64,000 nucleotides of DNA. Source: Xanthostigma xanthostigma (Eukaryota > Arthropoda > Insecta > Raphidioptera > Raphidiidae). How positions within the stretch are numbered: the stretch's first letter is position 1; each line of letters starts with the position of its first letter. A program made the translations under genes and the position numbers. The notes under the pieces were generated by a model. That model was not told the origin of the DNA. It was given only the letters and a program-made list of their open reading frames with translations, and made no database searches. Shown one piece after another: positions 1 through 12,203 of the stretch. The stretch lies in contig OY754464.1 of the NCBI GenBank assembly GCA_963575645.1, positions 6,572,001 through 6,636,000 on the forward strand, given 5' to 3'.

Positions 1-66
1 TAAATGATAGTCTTAGAAAAAAGCAATGTAGAAAATAAAAAAAAAAAAAACATTAAAAACATATTC

Positions 67-138
67 GTCCAAGATGGAGCTCGAACCCACGACCCTGAGA
101 TTAAGAGTCGAGCTCTCTACCGACTGAGCTAACCGAGC
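67..138 (-). repeat. tRNA-Lys(CTT)-like sequence, degenerate (pseudogene or SINE head)
   Basis: On the minus strand the sequence has a recognisable D-arm (TAGCTCAGTCGGTAGAG), anticodon loop with CTT followed by AATCTCAGGGTCGTG, and T-arm GTGGGTTCGAGC. The acceptor stem does not pair well and the T-stem has wobbles, so a working tRNA is unlikely. A run of T-rich sequence follows on the minus strand. It is best read as a tRNA-Lys pseudogene or the head of a tRNA-derived SINE. Confidence 0.7.
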
Positions 139-234
139 TTCTGTACGTGTGCCGCTAATACTGGGATATTCAGTTGGGGCATTTCACCTGAATATAAGTA
201 TATTGTGAAAAATTTTGACTGACATTCTGCAACA

Positions 235-404
235 TTTTTCATTGATTTTCCGCTACCATTAATTGTAGCGTGATATTATATAGCCTATAGCCTTCCTCGA
301 TAAATGGGCTATCCAACAAATTTTTTTTTCAACCAGTTTTCCTGAGATTAGCGCGTTCAAACAAACAAACAAACAAACTCTTCTGCTTTATATATTAGTA
401 TAGA
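235..404 (-). mobile_element. 5' fragment of a non-autonomous Helitron
   Basis: Read on the minus strand from 404, the sequence begins TCTATACTAATATATAAAGC, continues through a TTTG repeat and the GCTATAGGCTATATAATATC segment, and matches the complete Helitron at 58643-58983 for about 170 bases. The 3' half with the hairpin and CTAG end is missing, so this copy is truncated. Confidence 0.75.
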
Positions 405-408
405 TTTC

Positions 409-1680
409 ATATAAATATTTCCTTGCCACAAATATAAGGCGACAAAAAAATTCCCATCTTTATTATTGACGCAACATCTCTTTTTAAACGAAAAACTACC
501 TCTGTGGCGAACCGGTTTTGTATTGTCGCCATTCACTATCCATATATTAGAACTCAGTAATAGATAGATTGTAAATTATAGACGCTCAACAGCTCAACGT
601 GTGTATTAGAGAATCTGCCGGTCGGCATACACAAACCGTCTGATACGAGCTCTGGTTCCTGGAAGCGCTATTTCTCCAAAAAACATTGAAATGCAAACTG
701 CATTCCAATATTTCCCCAGAGGGGACCAGTTATCAGCTTCGCATTATTACCATTCCAACCCACAAGTGGGGAATGGTACTAGTTTAGGTCAAAAATCACT
801 TTTCAAAAATTTTACAATATCTTTCCCTTTTGAGGTCCTCCGAATCCAAAAAACATATTTTTAAAAAAACTCAGTGCGACTGTTTTTGTTTTTGGGGAAA
901 ATCAACGCATGCGCAGAAGAGATTATATGCTATAACGGTGCTTTTTATTTAATAATGGTATACTTTTCATAACGGCTTATTATTCTTATTATTCTATTTA
1001 TTTATTTACCGCCGAGTCAAAGCCGTCAAATGTGTTGACTGAATGAGATAGATTCTGTGAATACTTCTAGCAGATGACAGTGATAGATGCTTATTTGTAC
1101 TAATGTGCTGACGGTAAATACAGCTCAAAGTCGATTTAAATAACACACTATAACATGCAGTGTGCCAGGAGTTGCACGGTGGTGTACACAGGGGGTATCT
1201 GATGATGACGTTTCATGTGCTGCTTCGGAGCGCAGAACAGCGCATGAACGAAACAAAGTCTGGCACACTGAACACACATGAGTTTTGTGGTTTGTGCAAC
1301 TATTATACTGTTCCCTGACATTAATTAATACTGATTAAATATGGAAAATATAATTCGTTCTAAAATTATGAAGTTCCTAGGATTTTGATTGTTCTGCAAC
1401 GCTCATAGAGGAACCGACGCTACTGTATTGTACATGATTTGTTGAAAAAAAAAATGTGCCATTTGATTGAATTCCGGTAACGCCATTGGTATAAGGAATG
1501 GATGATACTGGCACAAGGCAACGCGAGAACGAGAGTGTGCTTTTTAGATCAATACGAAGCGACTGTCGCTCGGTCGTCGTTAGACACGAGCGCAGATGAA
1601 GACACAAGGTGCGACGTTTATTGCCTTAAATAGCGGTAAACGAATAGTTAGTGACACAGCTCGTGACGCATTATTATAAC
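409..1680. other. Intergenic repeat remnants, no gene
   Basis: No supported gene. About 744-1010 is a diverged inverted copy of the sequence at 2220-2548, starting with the motif ACCATTCCAACCCACAAG. The rest is AT-rich with short ORFs that have no family features. Confidence 0.55.
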
Positions 1681-2593
1681 AAGGGCGTAGATTGGGGGGG
1701 GGGGGGTAAAGAGGGTGATCACACCCCCCAGAATCATAATAATAAAAAAAAACTGAAAATAATACGAATACCTGGCTAAAAAATAAAATTTAGAAATACT
1801 TCTTGAAAAAAATATTGTAAAATTGGTTTGGAAATGATTATTTTGCCGCTACACCTTTATCGTGAGTATTCTTGTGTGATATTAATAAAACTTGAAAAAT
1901 ATTCCAGCCAATTGGGCGACGGGACCATTCCAACTTTAAAAATGTTGACATTTGATTATAATAAAGAAAATAAAATTTCTGATATCGCGTGAGGTGACGC
2001 GGGTAATGGCTAGTATTCAATATGATATTAACTATTCGTTGCCATGGTTACCTACATAGTATGTTCCACGTCATGTAAAAATTAATCAAAGCATCCCTAA
2101 CTAGTTTATTTCTGACAGATCCATAAAATAAAAGAGCGGATGATTGTTTTTATTTTCAAAATATTTCCGAAACTATAAAGTTTAGAAAAAAATTTTTTTA
2201 CCAAACTTTCTTAAAAAAAATAGAATAATAAGCCGTTATGAAAAGTATACCAATATTATATAAAAAATACAGTTTTTGCATATATCTCTTCTGCGCATGC
2301 GCCGATTTTCCCCAAAAACAATAGGGCTCTTCATATTTGCATGCCAAACATCCCCCCAAAATTTGGTTTCAATCCGCTCATCCGTTTGACCTGTATCGTG
2401 TTCACAGACTAACAGACGCACAGAGATTTTCCAAAAATATGTTTTTTGGATTCGGGGGACCTCAAAACGGAAAGATATTGTAAAATTTTTGAAAAGTGAT
2501 TTTTGACCTAAACTAGTACCATTCCCCACTTGTGGGTTGGAATGGTAAAATATTGATTTTTTAGGAAATAAAAAATAAAATATCTACGCCCTT
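1681..2593. mobile_element. Terminal-inverted-repeat element (AAGGGCGTAGAT ends)
   Basis: The ends are inverted copies of AAGGGCGTAGAT. The interior starts with a run of G, contains a segment shared with 50262-50690 (CCAATTGGGCNACGGG region and the block before AAAATATTTCCGAAACTATA), and near its right side carries an inverted copy of 744-1010. No transposase is visible. No clear target duplication was found. Confidence 0.55.
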
Positions 2594-3534
2594 GGTACAA
2601 AACACATTCTGTTAAATCTGTTCCAATAACCTATGCTACTTTTCCTGTTCTATAAAAATATGGAAGGTAGAGGTTAAGGAGAACCATCTCTGTGTACGAA
2701 AAAGTGTCCATCAAAAAGCGTTAAATTAGGGGACCGCCACTGTCGCAAAAGGGTAAATTTTAAAGCAAGCGTATGGAGAGCAAAAATTATTACCGCCATT
2801 CCGGACGATTTTTGAACTGTTATTTACAGCATTTAGATGGGCACTTTTTCAACTCATCTCCCATATAAGATAGTCCTCCTTACCTCTACCCTCCATATAT
2901 AAAAATCATCTACTCTGATTAACGCTTATCAAATAACAGTGTTCACTGTTCAGTTGCTAAAATAGTGAAATAATAAAATACACGCTTTGTTTTAATTCTT
3001 ATATCTTCGACTTATGTGCGACTATATTTTACTAATAGGTACAAGTCTATACTTACAAGTGTCTTGAATGACATCAGTGGCCTTTTTTGCCGCACTTCAT
3101 TTAAAACACTGCGATAATATATCGAACTAAATTACCTAAACTTTTTTACTGTTTTTAGTCAATTTATACACACATAGCTCCGTAATATATTCCCTATAAT
3201 ACACACGCACGCTCTTACAAACTTCACCAATAACTAAAAACATATCGGAACGCTGTCCAATAACTCGTGCCTAACTATACTAAAATTATGTAACTGATAA
3301 TTTTATGTAAAGACAATTCGATCTTTCAAGCCAAGGTGACTAAATAGTACAATAACGCCAATTTATATTATGATGTGCAACTGCCAAGGTTAAGTAGATC
3401 TAGAGGTTGTCTCGTCCCGTTGAAAAGTAATCGAGGGGATGACGTCATCCGGCGGATCTGACAAATGAATGCGAGGCAACAGCAGAGATAGACCATAAAT
3501 ATTAGACTTCAGTGGTAGTTCTTAACAAATGTAA
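2594..3534. other. Intergenic AT-rich DNA
   Basis: No gene seen. Near 3405-3482 there is a short hairpin-like piece whose ends are GGTTGTCTCG and CGAGGCAAC. Related pieces with a nearby TGACGTCA-type motif recur around 4385-4460, 50699 and 56680-56745, which suggests a short dispersed repeat family. Confidence 0.4.
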
Positions 3535-3951
3535 AAATAGTATATTGTGCAACTAGTGCGACAAGGCCGCACGAGTTGCACATAATATTTTTTATTACGA
3601 ATTAAATTAAATTAAAATTTTATTACGAATTAAAAAAAGAAATTAGAAGTAATAAAAATTAAAATTAAATCATTAAAAAGTTGAAAATTCAGTTAAAATT
3701 GTAAAAATTGTCAAGAATAAAAGTCCATAATCGAAAATTTTAACCTCAAATCTGCTTCAAATGACAGTTTGTTTCGTTGACATAAACATCGTTATTATTT
3801 TGTTTTTTTCTCTGAATTTGCGTGAGGCAAACGATAATTTCAGTGCGACAAATAAAGTTTCCGCACGCAAATGAAAATAGCTACTTTCCAACCGTAACAG
3901 CATGCGTAAAGATACCACTTTTCCCGCATGAGTAATAAAAAAAAAATATCA
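3535..3951. repeat. Dispersed repeat family R1, copy A (empty site)
   Basis: About 415 bp beginning with a hairpin whose arms contain TTGTGCAACTAGTGCG and its complement. It is repeated in inverse orientation at about 61335-62152. Copy A lacks the roughly 425-bp insertion found in the second copy, so it shows the pre-insertion state. No coding potential. Confidence 0.75.
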
Positions 3952-5335
3952 AGACACAACATTAATATTCAGGCCTATTCTACTAACGATAACCACGGTG
4001 ATTACTAGTGCTTAAAAAATGATCACTCTGGGTTATCGTCTTTGTTTCTTTTTTATTCTGCTAAGCAAAGTGACTATCTAAATAGAATGTTAAACAGTGC
4101 TTATAAATTTTTAATCGCTGTGATTACGTAATAACAGTGATTAGAACACAAATGATTAATTAAATCCAAAAAGTGAATATTTTTTTATCATTCATCCGTA
4201 TTATATCTACATCTCAACATAAAAATAGAAAAAATCAAAGAAAAAAAAGAAAAACATTTTGAAACGGAAGACAAGATACTTATGTAATTAATTTTAAAAA
4301 TAGTTAGCTACCATTTCTTGAGCATTATTTAATTTTTTGTTTGTATATCTAGATATTATTAAAACATCAATTTTGTAATGAAAAATAAATATTATAGTAT
4401 TATGACGTCATTCCCGCGCATACGTTGATTGTAAATATTGAACGAGGCAGCCTTTGTAACTCCACTAACCTAGTGCAATTGTAAGTTGTAACAAGTTTAA
4501 TCTACAATCTACAGTACTTATAAGAATGTACAATAGATATGGTCAAATTAGCTTAGAATAAAAACATGCAGTTCAATTGAGCACTCTCGTTTTTGCAAAA
4601 AAAATGTTGTCACTTCCTTTGACTTTAGTAGGACGTAATCAAAAGTCAAAACGTATTGAGAGAGAGAGAGAGAAACTTTGGATGACAATTTGAGCGGGAA
4701 ATTTGAATTATCTGTACAGTTAATGCACATGACATTATACGACCGTGTGGTTCTGAAGACTAACCGACTATCCACAATCCATGTAATTAGAAATCAGTGT
4801 TTAGTGTATGTTCAATAATGAGCTTGCGTGAACATATTGGCAACAATGTAAATACATAGGTCACATTTAAATATCTATGCATATTTTTAAACTCAAACAG
4901 CTGTTTTTATATTTCTTCATCCAAACATCACGTTAAAATTATACATAAAACTGCTTTAAAATATTTCTATTAACTTTCTGACCACGTATGATTTCAAAAA
5001 AAAAACTGCATAGCTAAATATATGGATATTTTTAATTACTTTTCTTATATTAGTTTAAAATCTAAATTGTTACAATTAGCCGTTCAGTTTGTTTTATAGC
5101 ATCATCAGAGAGTTCATACTTCATACCCAAAATGTTTCTACGTGGCTAGGAATAAAATACACAATGATAATCTAGTGAATTTGAATAGATTTTTTTTATT
5201 TACATTGCATAATAACTCAAAAACACTTTTACAAAACTATTACAGCAAACGAAAAAGATTCTTTTTTCAAATTGCAGAAACACTGTAAATAAATGTTCAT
5301 TTTTTTTTTCGTCAAAAAAACAAGAGTTTAATCTT
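3952..5335. other. Intergenic AT-rich DNA with a GA microsatellite
   Basis: No gene supported. A (GA)n run of about 16 bases lies near 4655-4671. The rest is AT-rich and shows only short chance ORFs. Confidence 0.4.
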
Positions 5336-5531
5336 ATAGTACTAACAGACGGTCGTACTTGGTTCGAAGCGGACAGCGGATCTGGTCCGCTCCGTACCAA
5401 ATCTGTTCGTCTGTACAGTAGTCTGCGTGTCCGCCCGGTTCGATGGGAACAGATTCGGTCGTCTGTTGCAAGATCCGCCGTACCATGTCCGTTGTCGGAC
5501 CGGACCAAGTTCGAGCGTCTGTTAGTACTAT
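5336..5531. mobile_element. Short GC-richer inverted-repeat element (MITE)
   Basis: The 196-bp element is bounded by inverted ATAGTACTAACAGACG ends, with further imperfect inverted sequence inward around TCGTACTTGGTTCG. It stands out as GC-rich in AT-rich surroundings. No ORF of interest; the apparent ORF across it is chance. Confidence 0.75.
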
Positions 5532-6980
5532 TAACTATACATGATTCTCCCACTAATTAAGCGGACACGTTTAATACAATATATCATCTGAATAACCTTG
5601 ATGATAATGTTATTATTTAATATTGCCTAAACCCTGTTCATTATTTATAATGCAAATGAAAAAAATACACAGCAACAAACTGTTTAACAACAAATTAATT
5701 ATTCAACAAGCAGAATTAAAAATGTGTTTTTCCCATTGAACCTCTCAACTAGGGAATTTGACTACTACTGGAAAATTGTTTTGTATTATTTGTTATAAAA
5801 TAAAATGCAGACTAAGTACTTTAATATTTCCTGGAGATCAGTCGTATTTACGACAACAATCGATGTTAAAGTTTGAGTTCGAAAAGTGCGCGCCAAAACG
5901 CAATTTTTGACAGATGACGTCACAGAAAAGTAAAAACGATTGAAAGTACATATATGTAATTTTTGGAATTTGTTTAAAAAATAATGGCTTACAAGTGGTG
6001 CGTGGTGCCACAATGTACAAGTACATCCATAAAGACTCCGGATTAAGTTATGTTTTATTCATAAACAGGATAGTCAATGTATATAGTTAACATAACCTAG
6101 AACGTCAGAGTCTTTTTTTTATATGAGTTAATTTATGTGAAGTTACTATAAACAAGTAATAAAGGTACTTACTCAGCCGTTTTTGTATATTTAAATTCTG
6201 CTGCATGAAAATTTGAATTAATTTCAAAAAATTGTTCAATCCCAAGTACATAGGTACTTTAGGTAGATTTAACTGCTGTCGGCTTGCACATTTCTCTCCA
6301 TTTGATACACTACTCAGATCTAAATTTTTATTATAATATTTATAAGATAGAAGTGAAATATCAGTAATTAACAATAAAATAGCTCAATAAACACTAGAAA
6401 ATCTAGAAAACACGCACTAACAAAGAAACCGTTTACTTGACTGTGAAGTTACCCGAATTGCAACCAATCACAAAGCGTTTTCAAGCACGTGGTCAAACCT
6501 CAAACAGCTAAATTTTCACTTTTACATAGAAAATAAACTTATTGTATTGTGAAAATCAATAAAATATGCTTTTTACGCTATATTTTATTAGGTTGACTGT
6601 ATTTGTAACATATTTTATAAGTTAAAATTGACTTTCAAAACTTTACAATATATTTTTATTTTGATGTCCCCTGTATAAAAAAAAATGTTAAAGTCTGTTA
6701 GTCTGTGAAGAACACTTTGGACAAATTGCAATAATGGTAAAAAAATCTATTTATTTTTGTTTTTTACTTAGGAAAAGATGACCTAGCTTATTTTCTTGTC
6801 GAATTTCACCTGATTGGTCTTAAAAAAGATGGCTCTGGTCATTTTAATTGTAGGCTATTGCTATATATTTTTAACAAAGGCGGTTTTTATAAATATTAAA
6901 CAAGGTATAAAAATACACTGTTATGAAATAAAATAACATATACTTACTATTATACTTACAGCATAGGGAAAAGGTTTAAT
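5532..6980. other. Intergenic AT-rich DNA
   Basis: No gene, RNA or clear element found. Short ORFs here are AT-rich with no recognisable motif. Confidence 0.4.
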
Positions 6981-6982
6981 AT

Positions 6983-7476
6983 AAAAACTTTTTAACAAAA
7001 AAATTAAACCGCCGAAAAACTGAAAAGCAAAAAATAATAAATCTTTTTATTTAACTAAGTTCTATCTAAGTAGTTGAACGTATGTGACAGTCTAGTATAT
7101 CTAATTAATTTTGAGTCGGCGTCAACAATCCTTCGCCGGAAATCTCTGAGCGTTCACGAAGTTAATATCAGCGACAGAGCAACCCTAACGGGCACACTGA
7201 GGGCACACGTCTTTGCGAGTGGTCGTGTGGAGAGCGCATGTTTAGAATGTTAATGTTTATCGCTGGAGATTTCACGTATCATTGTTAATTTGATTTGGTT
7301 ATTTCTTTTAGTGATCTTTGTTCATTGATGGTTTGACGCCGACTCAAAATTACTTAGATATACTAGACTGTCACATACGTTCAACTACTTAGATAGAACT
7401 TAGTTAAATAAAAAGATTTATTATTTTTTGCTTTTCAGTTTTTCGGCGGTTTAATTTTTTTGTTAAAAAGTTTTTA
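6983..7476. mobile_element. Foldback element with ~145-bp inverted arms
   Basis: Left arm (about 6983-7133) and right arm (about 7333-7476) are close inverted copies, sharing for example TTGAACGTATGTGACAGTCT and AAACCGCCGAAAAACTGAAA. A unique core of about 200 bp with CGCCGGAAATCTCTGAGCG lies between them. There is no transposase. It is a non-autonomous foldback element. Confidence 0.85.
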
Positions 7477-7499
7477 TTTAATAATTTTTTGTGGCTATA

Positions 7500-7905
7500 T
7501 AATTTATAATTGTAATATACACAACAAAATCTGTGAGTGAACAATAAATCACCTCTATTTTCCCACCCTTAGGGTAGGAATTTTTTTTCCAAATTTATAT
7601 GAGACGAACCTCGAGGTATACCCTATCCAATAAAAAAATAATTATCAAAATTGGACCACTCTGTAAAAAGTTATGTGTGGTCATACATTACAATCAGTGA
7701 GTGAACAATCAATCATCCCCTGTTTTCCTACCCTTAGGGTTGGAATTTTTTTACCAAATTTATATGGGACCAACTTCGGGGTATACCCTTTCAAACAAAA
7801 AAATAATTATCAAAATCGGACTACTCTGTAAAAAGTTATGCGTGGTCATACATAAATAAAAAAAAAAAAAATAAATAAAAAAAAAAATAAAAAAAAAAAA
7901 TATAC
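7500..7905 (+). repeat. Tandem copies of a non-LTR-type 3' tail with A-rich end
   Basis: Two units of about 180 bp each contain CCCACCCTTAGGGT or its variant, a GTATACCCT segment, ATAATTATCAAAAT and AAAAAGTTATG. The second ends in a long A-rich run with spaced T at 7858-7900. This looks like the 3' end of a non-LTR retrotransposon whose tail unit has been duplicated. Exact family is not determined. Confidence 0.55.
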
Positions 7906-8036
7906 GCGTCGAATTGAGAACCTCCTCCGTTTTTGTTTTTCGTCGGTTAAAAAGTACCCTACATATTTCATTCCTAAACAAAATTGACTGCACGCAAACA
8001 ATTACTAAAAGTAAAAAATGATAATTAATTAGGTAA

Positions 8037-8168
8037 TAGTATATTGTGCGACTAGTGAGAGAAGGAGAAGATTCCATGAGCGTGAAATTTGCCGCACGAG
8101 CGCAGCGAGTGCGGTAAAACACACGCGAGTGGAATATTCTCCTTCGATCAATAGTCGCACATAATACT
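8037..8168. mobile_element. Short hairpin element related to family R1
   Basis: Ends are TAGTATATTGTGCGACTAG and its inverse near 8150-8168. The interior is itself partly inverted around GAGCGCAGCGAGTGCGG. The termini resemble those of the R1 repeat at 3535, so it may be an internally deleted relative. It directly abuts the next element. Confidence 0.6.
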
Positions 8169-8561
8169 TTATTCAACTAGCAGGAGTAATATGTAATCGG
8201 GGCCCTGATAACAGAGGGAAAAATAATAAATCACTTCATTGATTGACGTACCACCGTCAGTGTATACACAAGATTGCCATGATTTCGCTGAATTGCGATG
8301 CTGTTTTCATATAAGTATACAATACCGCCTACCACGTTCCTATTGGTCCAGAAGCTACTTGCAGTTTTTTTCATTATTTAGCGCTTGGGCTTGCTACTGA
8401 GTTTCTATTGGTCCAGAAAATTCATTATTACACTAGTGAAGTAATATATGATTTCTCCCACGCCAGAAAATTCATTATTACACTATAGTGAAGTAATATA
8501 TTATTTCTCCCACGTTAAACAGGGCCCCGAAATTACATATTACTCACGCGTGTTGAATAAA
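8168..8561. mobile_element. Inverted-repeat element with GGGGCCCTG inner arms and an internal tandem duplication
   Basis: Outer arms read TTTATTCAAC and its inverse; inner arms carry AGTAATATGTAAT and CGGGGCCCTG. Inside, a block of about 60 bp containing CCAGAAAATTCATTATTACA and AAGTAATATATNATTTCTCC occurs twice in tandem (about 8411-8460 and 8463-8513). No coding region. A target duplication could not be defined. Confidence 0.7.
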
Positions 8562-8887
8562 CATTATTTTCAGTTTGTAAAAAAAAAATTATAAAAAAAA
8601 CTGCAACCAAAAAAAGCTATCTTTCTTATAATTGCAATATTTATACATCCTGCTATCGTCTACGAGCGAAATTGGGTTGGTTATTCTAATTATCTGCAGA
8701 GCACAACTTCGCTCATAGCAAACAATCCAGGAGAAAAACAGAGATATTTAAACAAATGTTTCTGTTGAAAAACTAGCTGAAAAACAAGCCCAACCAAAAC
8801 ATTAAATTCAATATAGATTTATGTTGTAAATATTTACCATGTAATATATTTTTTGTATTTTTGTAAGAAGTATTTTTTGATGTATAA

Positions 8888-9097
8888 AAGACCGCGCATA
8901 CTTATCAAGCATGGACCAGCGGGTTCATGATCGATATATCACTAGCACAGTAGATCGGTCCAGCTTGACTAGACATAAATTGCAAGCGACCGACAGACGG
9001 TCGGTCGTTGCTGGTTTAAATAACATGGGTATCTTCACGAACGGACTTTTCTCTTTCGTACTGCGCTGGTCCATGCTTGATAAGTGTGCGCGGTCTT
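8888..9097. mobile_element. PIF/Harbinger-like MITE, TAA target duplication
   Basis: The 210-bp element has near-perfect terminal inverted repeats of about 34 bp beginning AAGACCGCG and including ATCAAGCATGGACCAGCG. It is flanked by direct TAA (8885-8887 and 9098-9100), the TWA target type used by PIF/Harbinger elements. It has no transposase; the 72-codon ORF across it is formed by the inverted repeats. Confidence 0.8.
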
Positions 9098-9100
9098 TAA

Positions 9101-10036
9101 GAACTATATACTTATACAGAATATGGTAGGTAAATTGTTTTGTAGCCCATTAAATAATATCAGGTTACAGTATTTATGAAATTGTATTGTTACGAAAATT
9201 TAGAAGGGCGCAAAATTGTTTTTTTTTTTACAAAAAAGGGGTGCGAAGGTTGAGAAAGGTTGGAAATCACTGACCTACACTGTCTATATGGGTACTAGCA
9301 AGCGTTCTATAATAAAAAAGAACAGAATTGTGGAAAAAATAACTATATTGCTAAATATACATTTTAAATAAATTAATATCAATTCAAGAAATAAGTAAAA
9401 GTAATAATTTTTATACAGTCATAAAAATGAGGTCAGCATAAATATTATGTTAAAATCTATACAGTACAATCACAAAATTAGGTACATGTAATAATATAAA
9501 GATCAGTAAAATCAATTTGAAGTTTTGCAAATAAACAACTGAAAATTAACGCATTAATGAAAATTTGTAACAAGTGTTTTAATTAAATAAATTAGTATAT
9601 AAGATATAGAGATACGTCGGCATTTAGCACAGAAAAGAATCTCTAACGAGATTCTTCAATACTTGCTGACTCCATTAATCTCACTATACGTTTGGCTGAG
9701 TTACTGCAATCGGATAAAATAATTATTAATAAAAATGACGAACATGAATAAGGTACACACATCACAACCTTTAAACTTATCAAATGATTTTTTTTTTACT
9801 GAAATGTTTATTTCAAATCAATTTCAGATACGAAAATATCTACCTATAATTAATGAACGTAAGTGTCACCAAACAATTTTGTTTGTTTACTAATTAATGA
9901 TTTTCACTTCTTTAAAGATGGCAAAATACAAGGACATATATTATTTCGACCTTTAGTTACTTACACAAGTAATTACATCATTCTGCAAGCCAATTACTTG
10001 AGTTTGGTGTTCTAATTTCTCTATTTTAATTTTTAA
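9101..10036. other. Intergenic AT-rich DNA
   Basis: No gene or clear element. A small hairpin around 9636-9653 (GAATCTC...GAGATTC) is visible. Otherwise AT-rich sequence. Confidence 0.4.
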
Positions 10037-10821
10037 GGACGCAGTCTGGTGTTCGGGCTTCGGAAAATCGACTTTTTTTTACACATTTCGAAAGTATAAT
10101 ACGTTAAGAGAATACTGTAAAAATTTTAGATCGAAATATGAAATATTTACAAAGTTATAGCTCGTAGTCGAGACCACGCTATGACCCCGTGGCAGCTCCA
10201 AAGGTCTTACGGTAAGACTCTTACCTCTCAATTATTGTTATCACGTTACTACTCTCGCAGAGCAGATCAGAAACCGATGCCTTTGAAGAAGCGGAATGGC
10301 TGATTTATTTTTTTTGTAAAAAATCTGAAATCAAAACTTTAAACGCGATTTTCTCAAAACAAAATTTTTGTAAGCTGCGCGGATGATTGAAACAATTATA
10401 TACAACCGATTGCCTTCGTTTTTGCACAGGGTATTAACTATACAACAATGGCTCCGATTTTCAACAATAAAATCACGATTTTTTGTTTTTTTTCAAGTTC
10501 ACCATTTTGTTATTTATTAATAAAAATGTTTATATCTTGTACGGGCTTGAGCCACAAGCCTACGGGACAAAAATTAATTTATTTTTTTTATTTCAGATGA
10601 CTCCAAGTGACGTTATTATCCGCGCCCCCACCTACCTACATTTGAAGTTGTTGACTTTATGTTAAGAAACAATTACAAAACGGTGCAAAATTAAGTAAAA
10701 AAATTTTTTTTCTTGAATAAAAACATGTAAAGAATTGAAATGATTAAGTACTTATTTTATTTTGTTATAAAAAAATCCTGAAATAAGGGTTGGAAACGAA
10801 ACTGAAAACCAGACTACGTCC
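10037..10821. mobile_element. TTAA-flanked non-autonomous DNA transposon
   Basis: Ends are GGACGCAGTCTGGT on the left and ACCAGACTACGTCC on the right, one mismatch, flanked by TTAA at 10033-10036 and 10822-10825. TTAA targets are used by piggyBac and Kolobok-type transposases. Its interior has no transposase, only a 60-codon chance ORF. Confidence 0.75.
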
Positions 10822-10825
10822 TTAA

Positions 10826-12056
10826 TGAACTGGACATATAGGCACAAAAGCCAATACGAAATAAAAAAAAAAAAGAAACCAAAATGACACCTAATCTGCA
10901 TACTATAGTAAATTCTTCCGCAGAGCATGGCAAAATTTTTATTATATCTATCACATTATAATAATTATTTTAAAAATCTAAAAGCGTTATTTTAAAACAT
11001 TATTAATAAAAATTAAACGGAATCAACAGAGCTTAAAAAATTCCCATTTACATCGACTGACCACACAAATATGGTGTAAAAAATCTCGCCACAGGTGAAC
11101 ACGAAGAAAGTATATTTTCTAAACTCTGATAATTAGATCAGAATTGACAATAAAAAAAACGATATGTTTTTATATAACAAAAATGTATTTTTCAATAAAT
11201 TTAATATTAAACAAAAATTTTTTGCACAATTAATATTTATAAATAATAAAACAATTTTCAAACATTTCTCTATACAACTATATAATAATACTTTAAATTT
11301 TTATGATACAATCAATGGTTGTTAAAAACAAGCAAAAGCCATAATATTTCAATAAAATCAAGGAATCTTTTAAAAACACTTTTTTGAAATAAGACATCAT
11401 ACTTTTTTTACAATAATTAACATTATATTATTTTACTTCATTATGAAGAAAACTATATAAACTGTATTATGAAATTTTGCATGAATAATTAGGTACTATT
11501 TAACTATGAGTTGGAATACACAAAGTGACCAGATATTCATTAAATTTATATTACACGATCGTCGTGAACGACGCGACGAACGAAATTTATTCAAGAAAGT
11601 ATATTTAATTTTTTTTAAACTGAGTTTTGGGTGTGCTTAAATGAAAAATATACGTTAGTCAATTAATTTTGTTCGACTCGCCATTCAAAATGACCGCGCA
11701 TTGTCTAAGCAACTTGTGCTGTCTTTTTTAGTATAGTCAAAAATTGAATATCTATTGTAAACCACGCGCCCTCAGAAGGGTTAAATAGTGGCTATGTCTT
11801 TTTATTCTTTATTTTTTTAATCTAAAACAGTCCAGACTTTACACACTAGCGTAACAAGGAATATTATTCTGGGTTTTTCTTTGAGACTTATAAATGGACT
11901 ACAGTTTTAAAAAAATTGTAAAATAAAAAAAAGTATTTCTCTTTTCTGTAAATTCCAGGAATAAAAATTTATTTCTCTTTATACAAACATTTCAGTTATG
12001 TAAAAAATACATAATGAAAGTGACAACCACCAATCCTATAAAAGACAATGTTATAA
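10826..12056. other. Intergenic AT-rich DNA
   Basis: No gene recognised. Very AT-rich. It is 1.2 to 2.4 kb downstream of Pka-C1 on the minus strand and might hold its distal 3' UTR, but no poly(A) site could be fixed. Confidence 0.4.
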
Positions 12057-12203
12057 GCTCTGTTTCAACCTCTCTGCGAACGGTACTATTATCGTGAAGG
12101 TATTGCGAAGTAGCTAAAACGAAACCGTTTGTATCGGTTTTTTGAGCTACTGCGCAAGACTGTGACGATAATAGTACCGTTTGCAGAGAGGTTGGAACAG
12201 AGC
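12057..12203. mobile_element. Hairpin MITE family M1, copy 1
   Basis: 147 bp, almost entirely self-complementary: GCTCTGTTTCAACCTCTCTG at the left pairs with CAGAGAGGTTGGAACAGAGC at the right, and the inner part reads ACTGCGCAAGACTGTGACGA. Related copies are at 38690-38835 and 49771-49984. No ORF. Confidence 0.85.

Noticed and set aside
67..138. Functional tRNA-Lys gene
   Set aside because: The acceptor stem fails to pair and the T-stem is weak, so it is called a tRNA-like repeat.
8911..9129. 72-codon plus-strand ORF
   Set aside because: It is contained in the inverted repeats of a Harbinger-like MITE.
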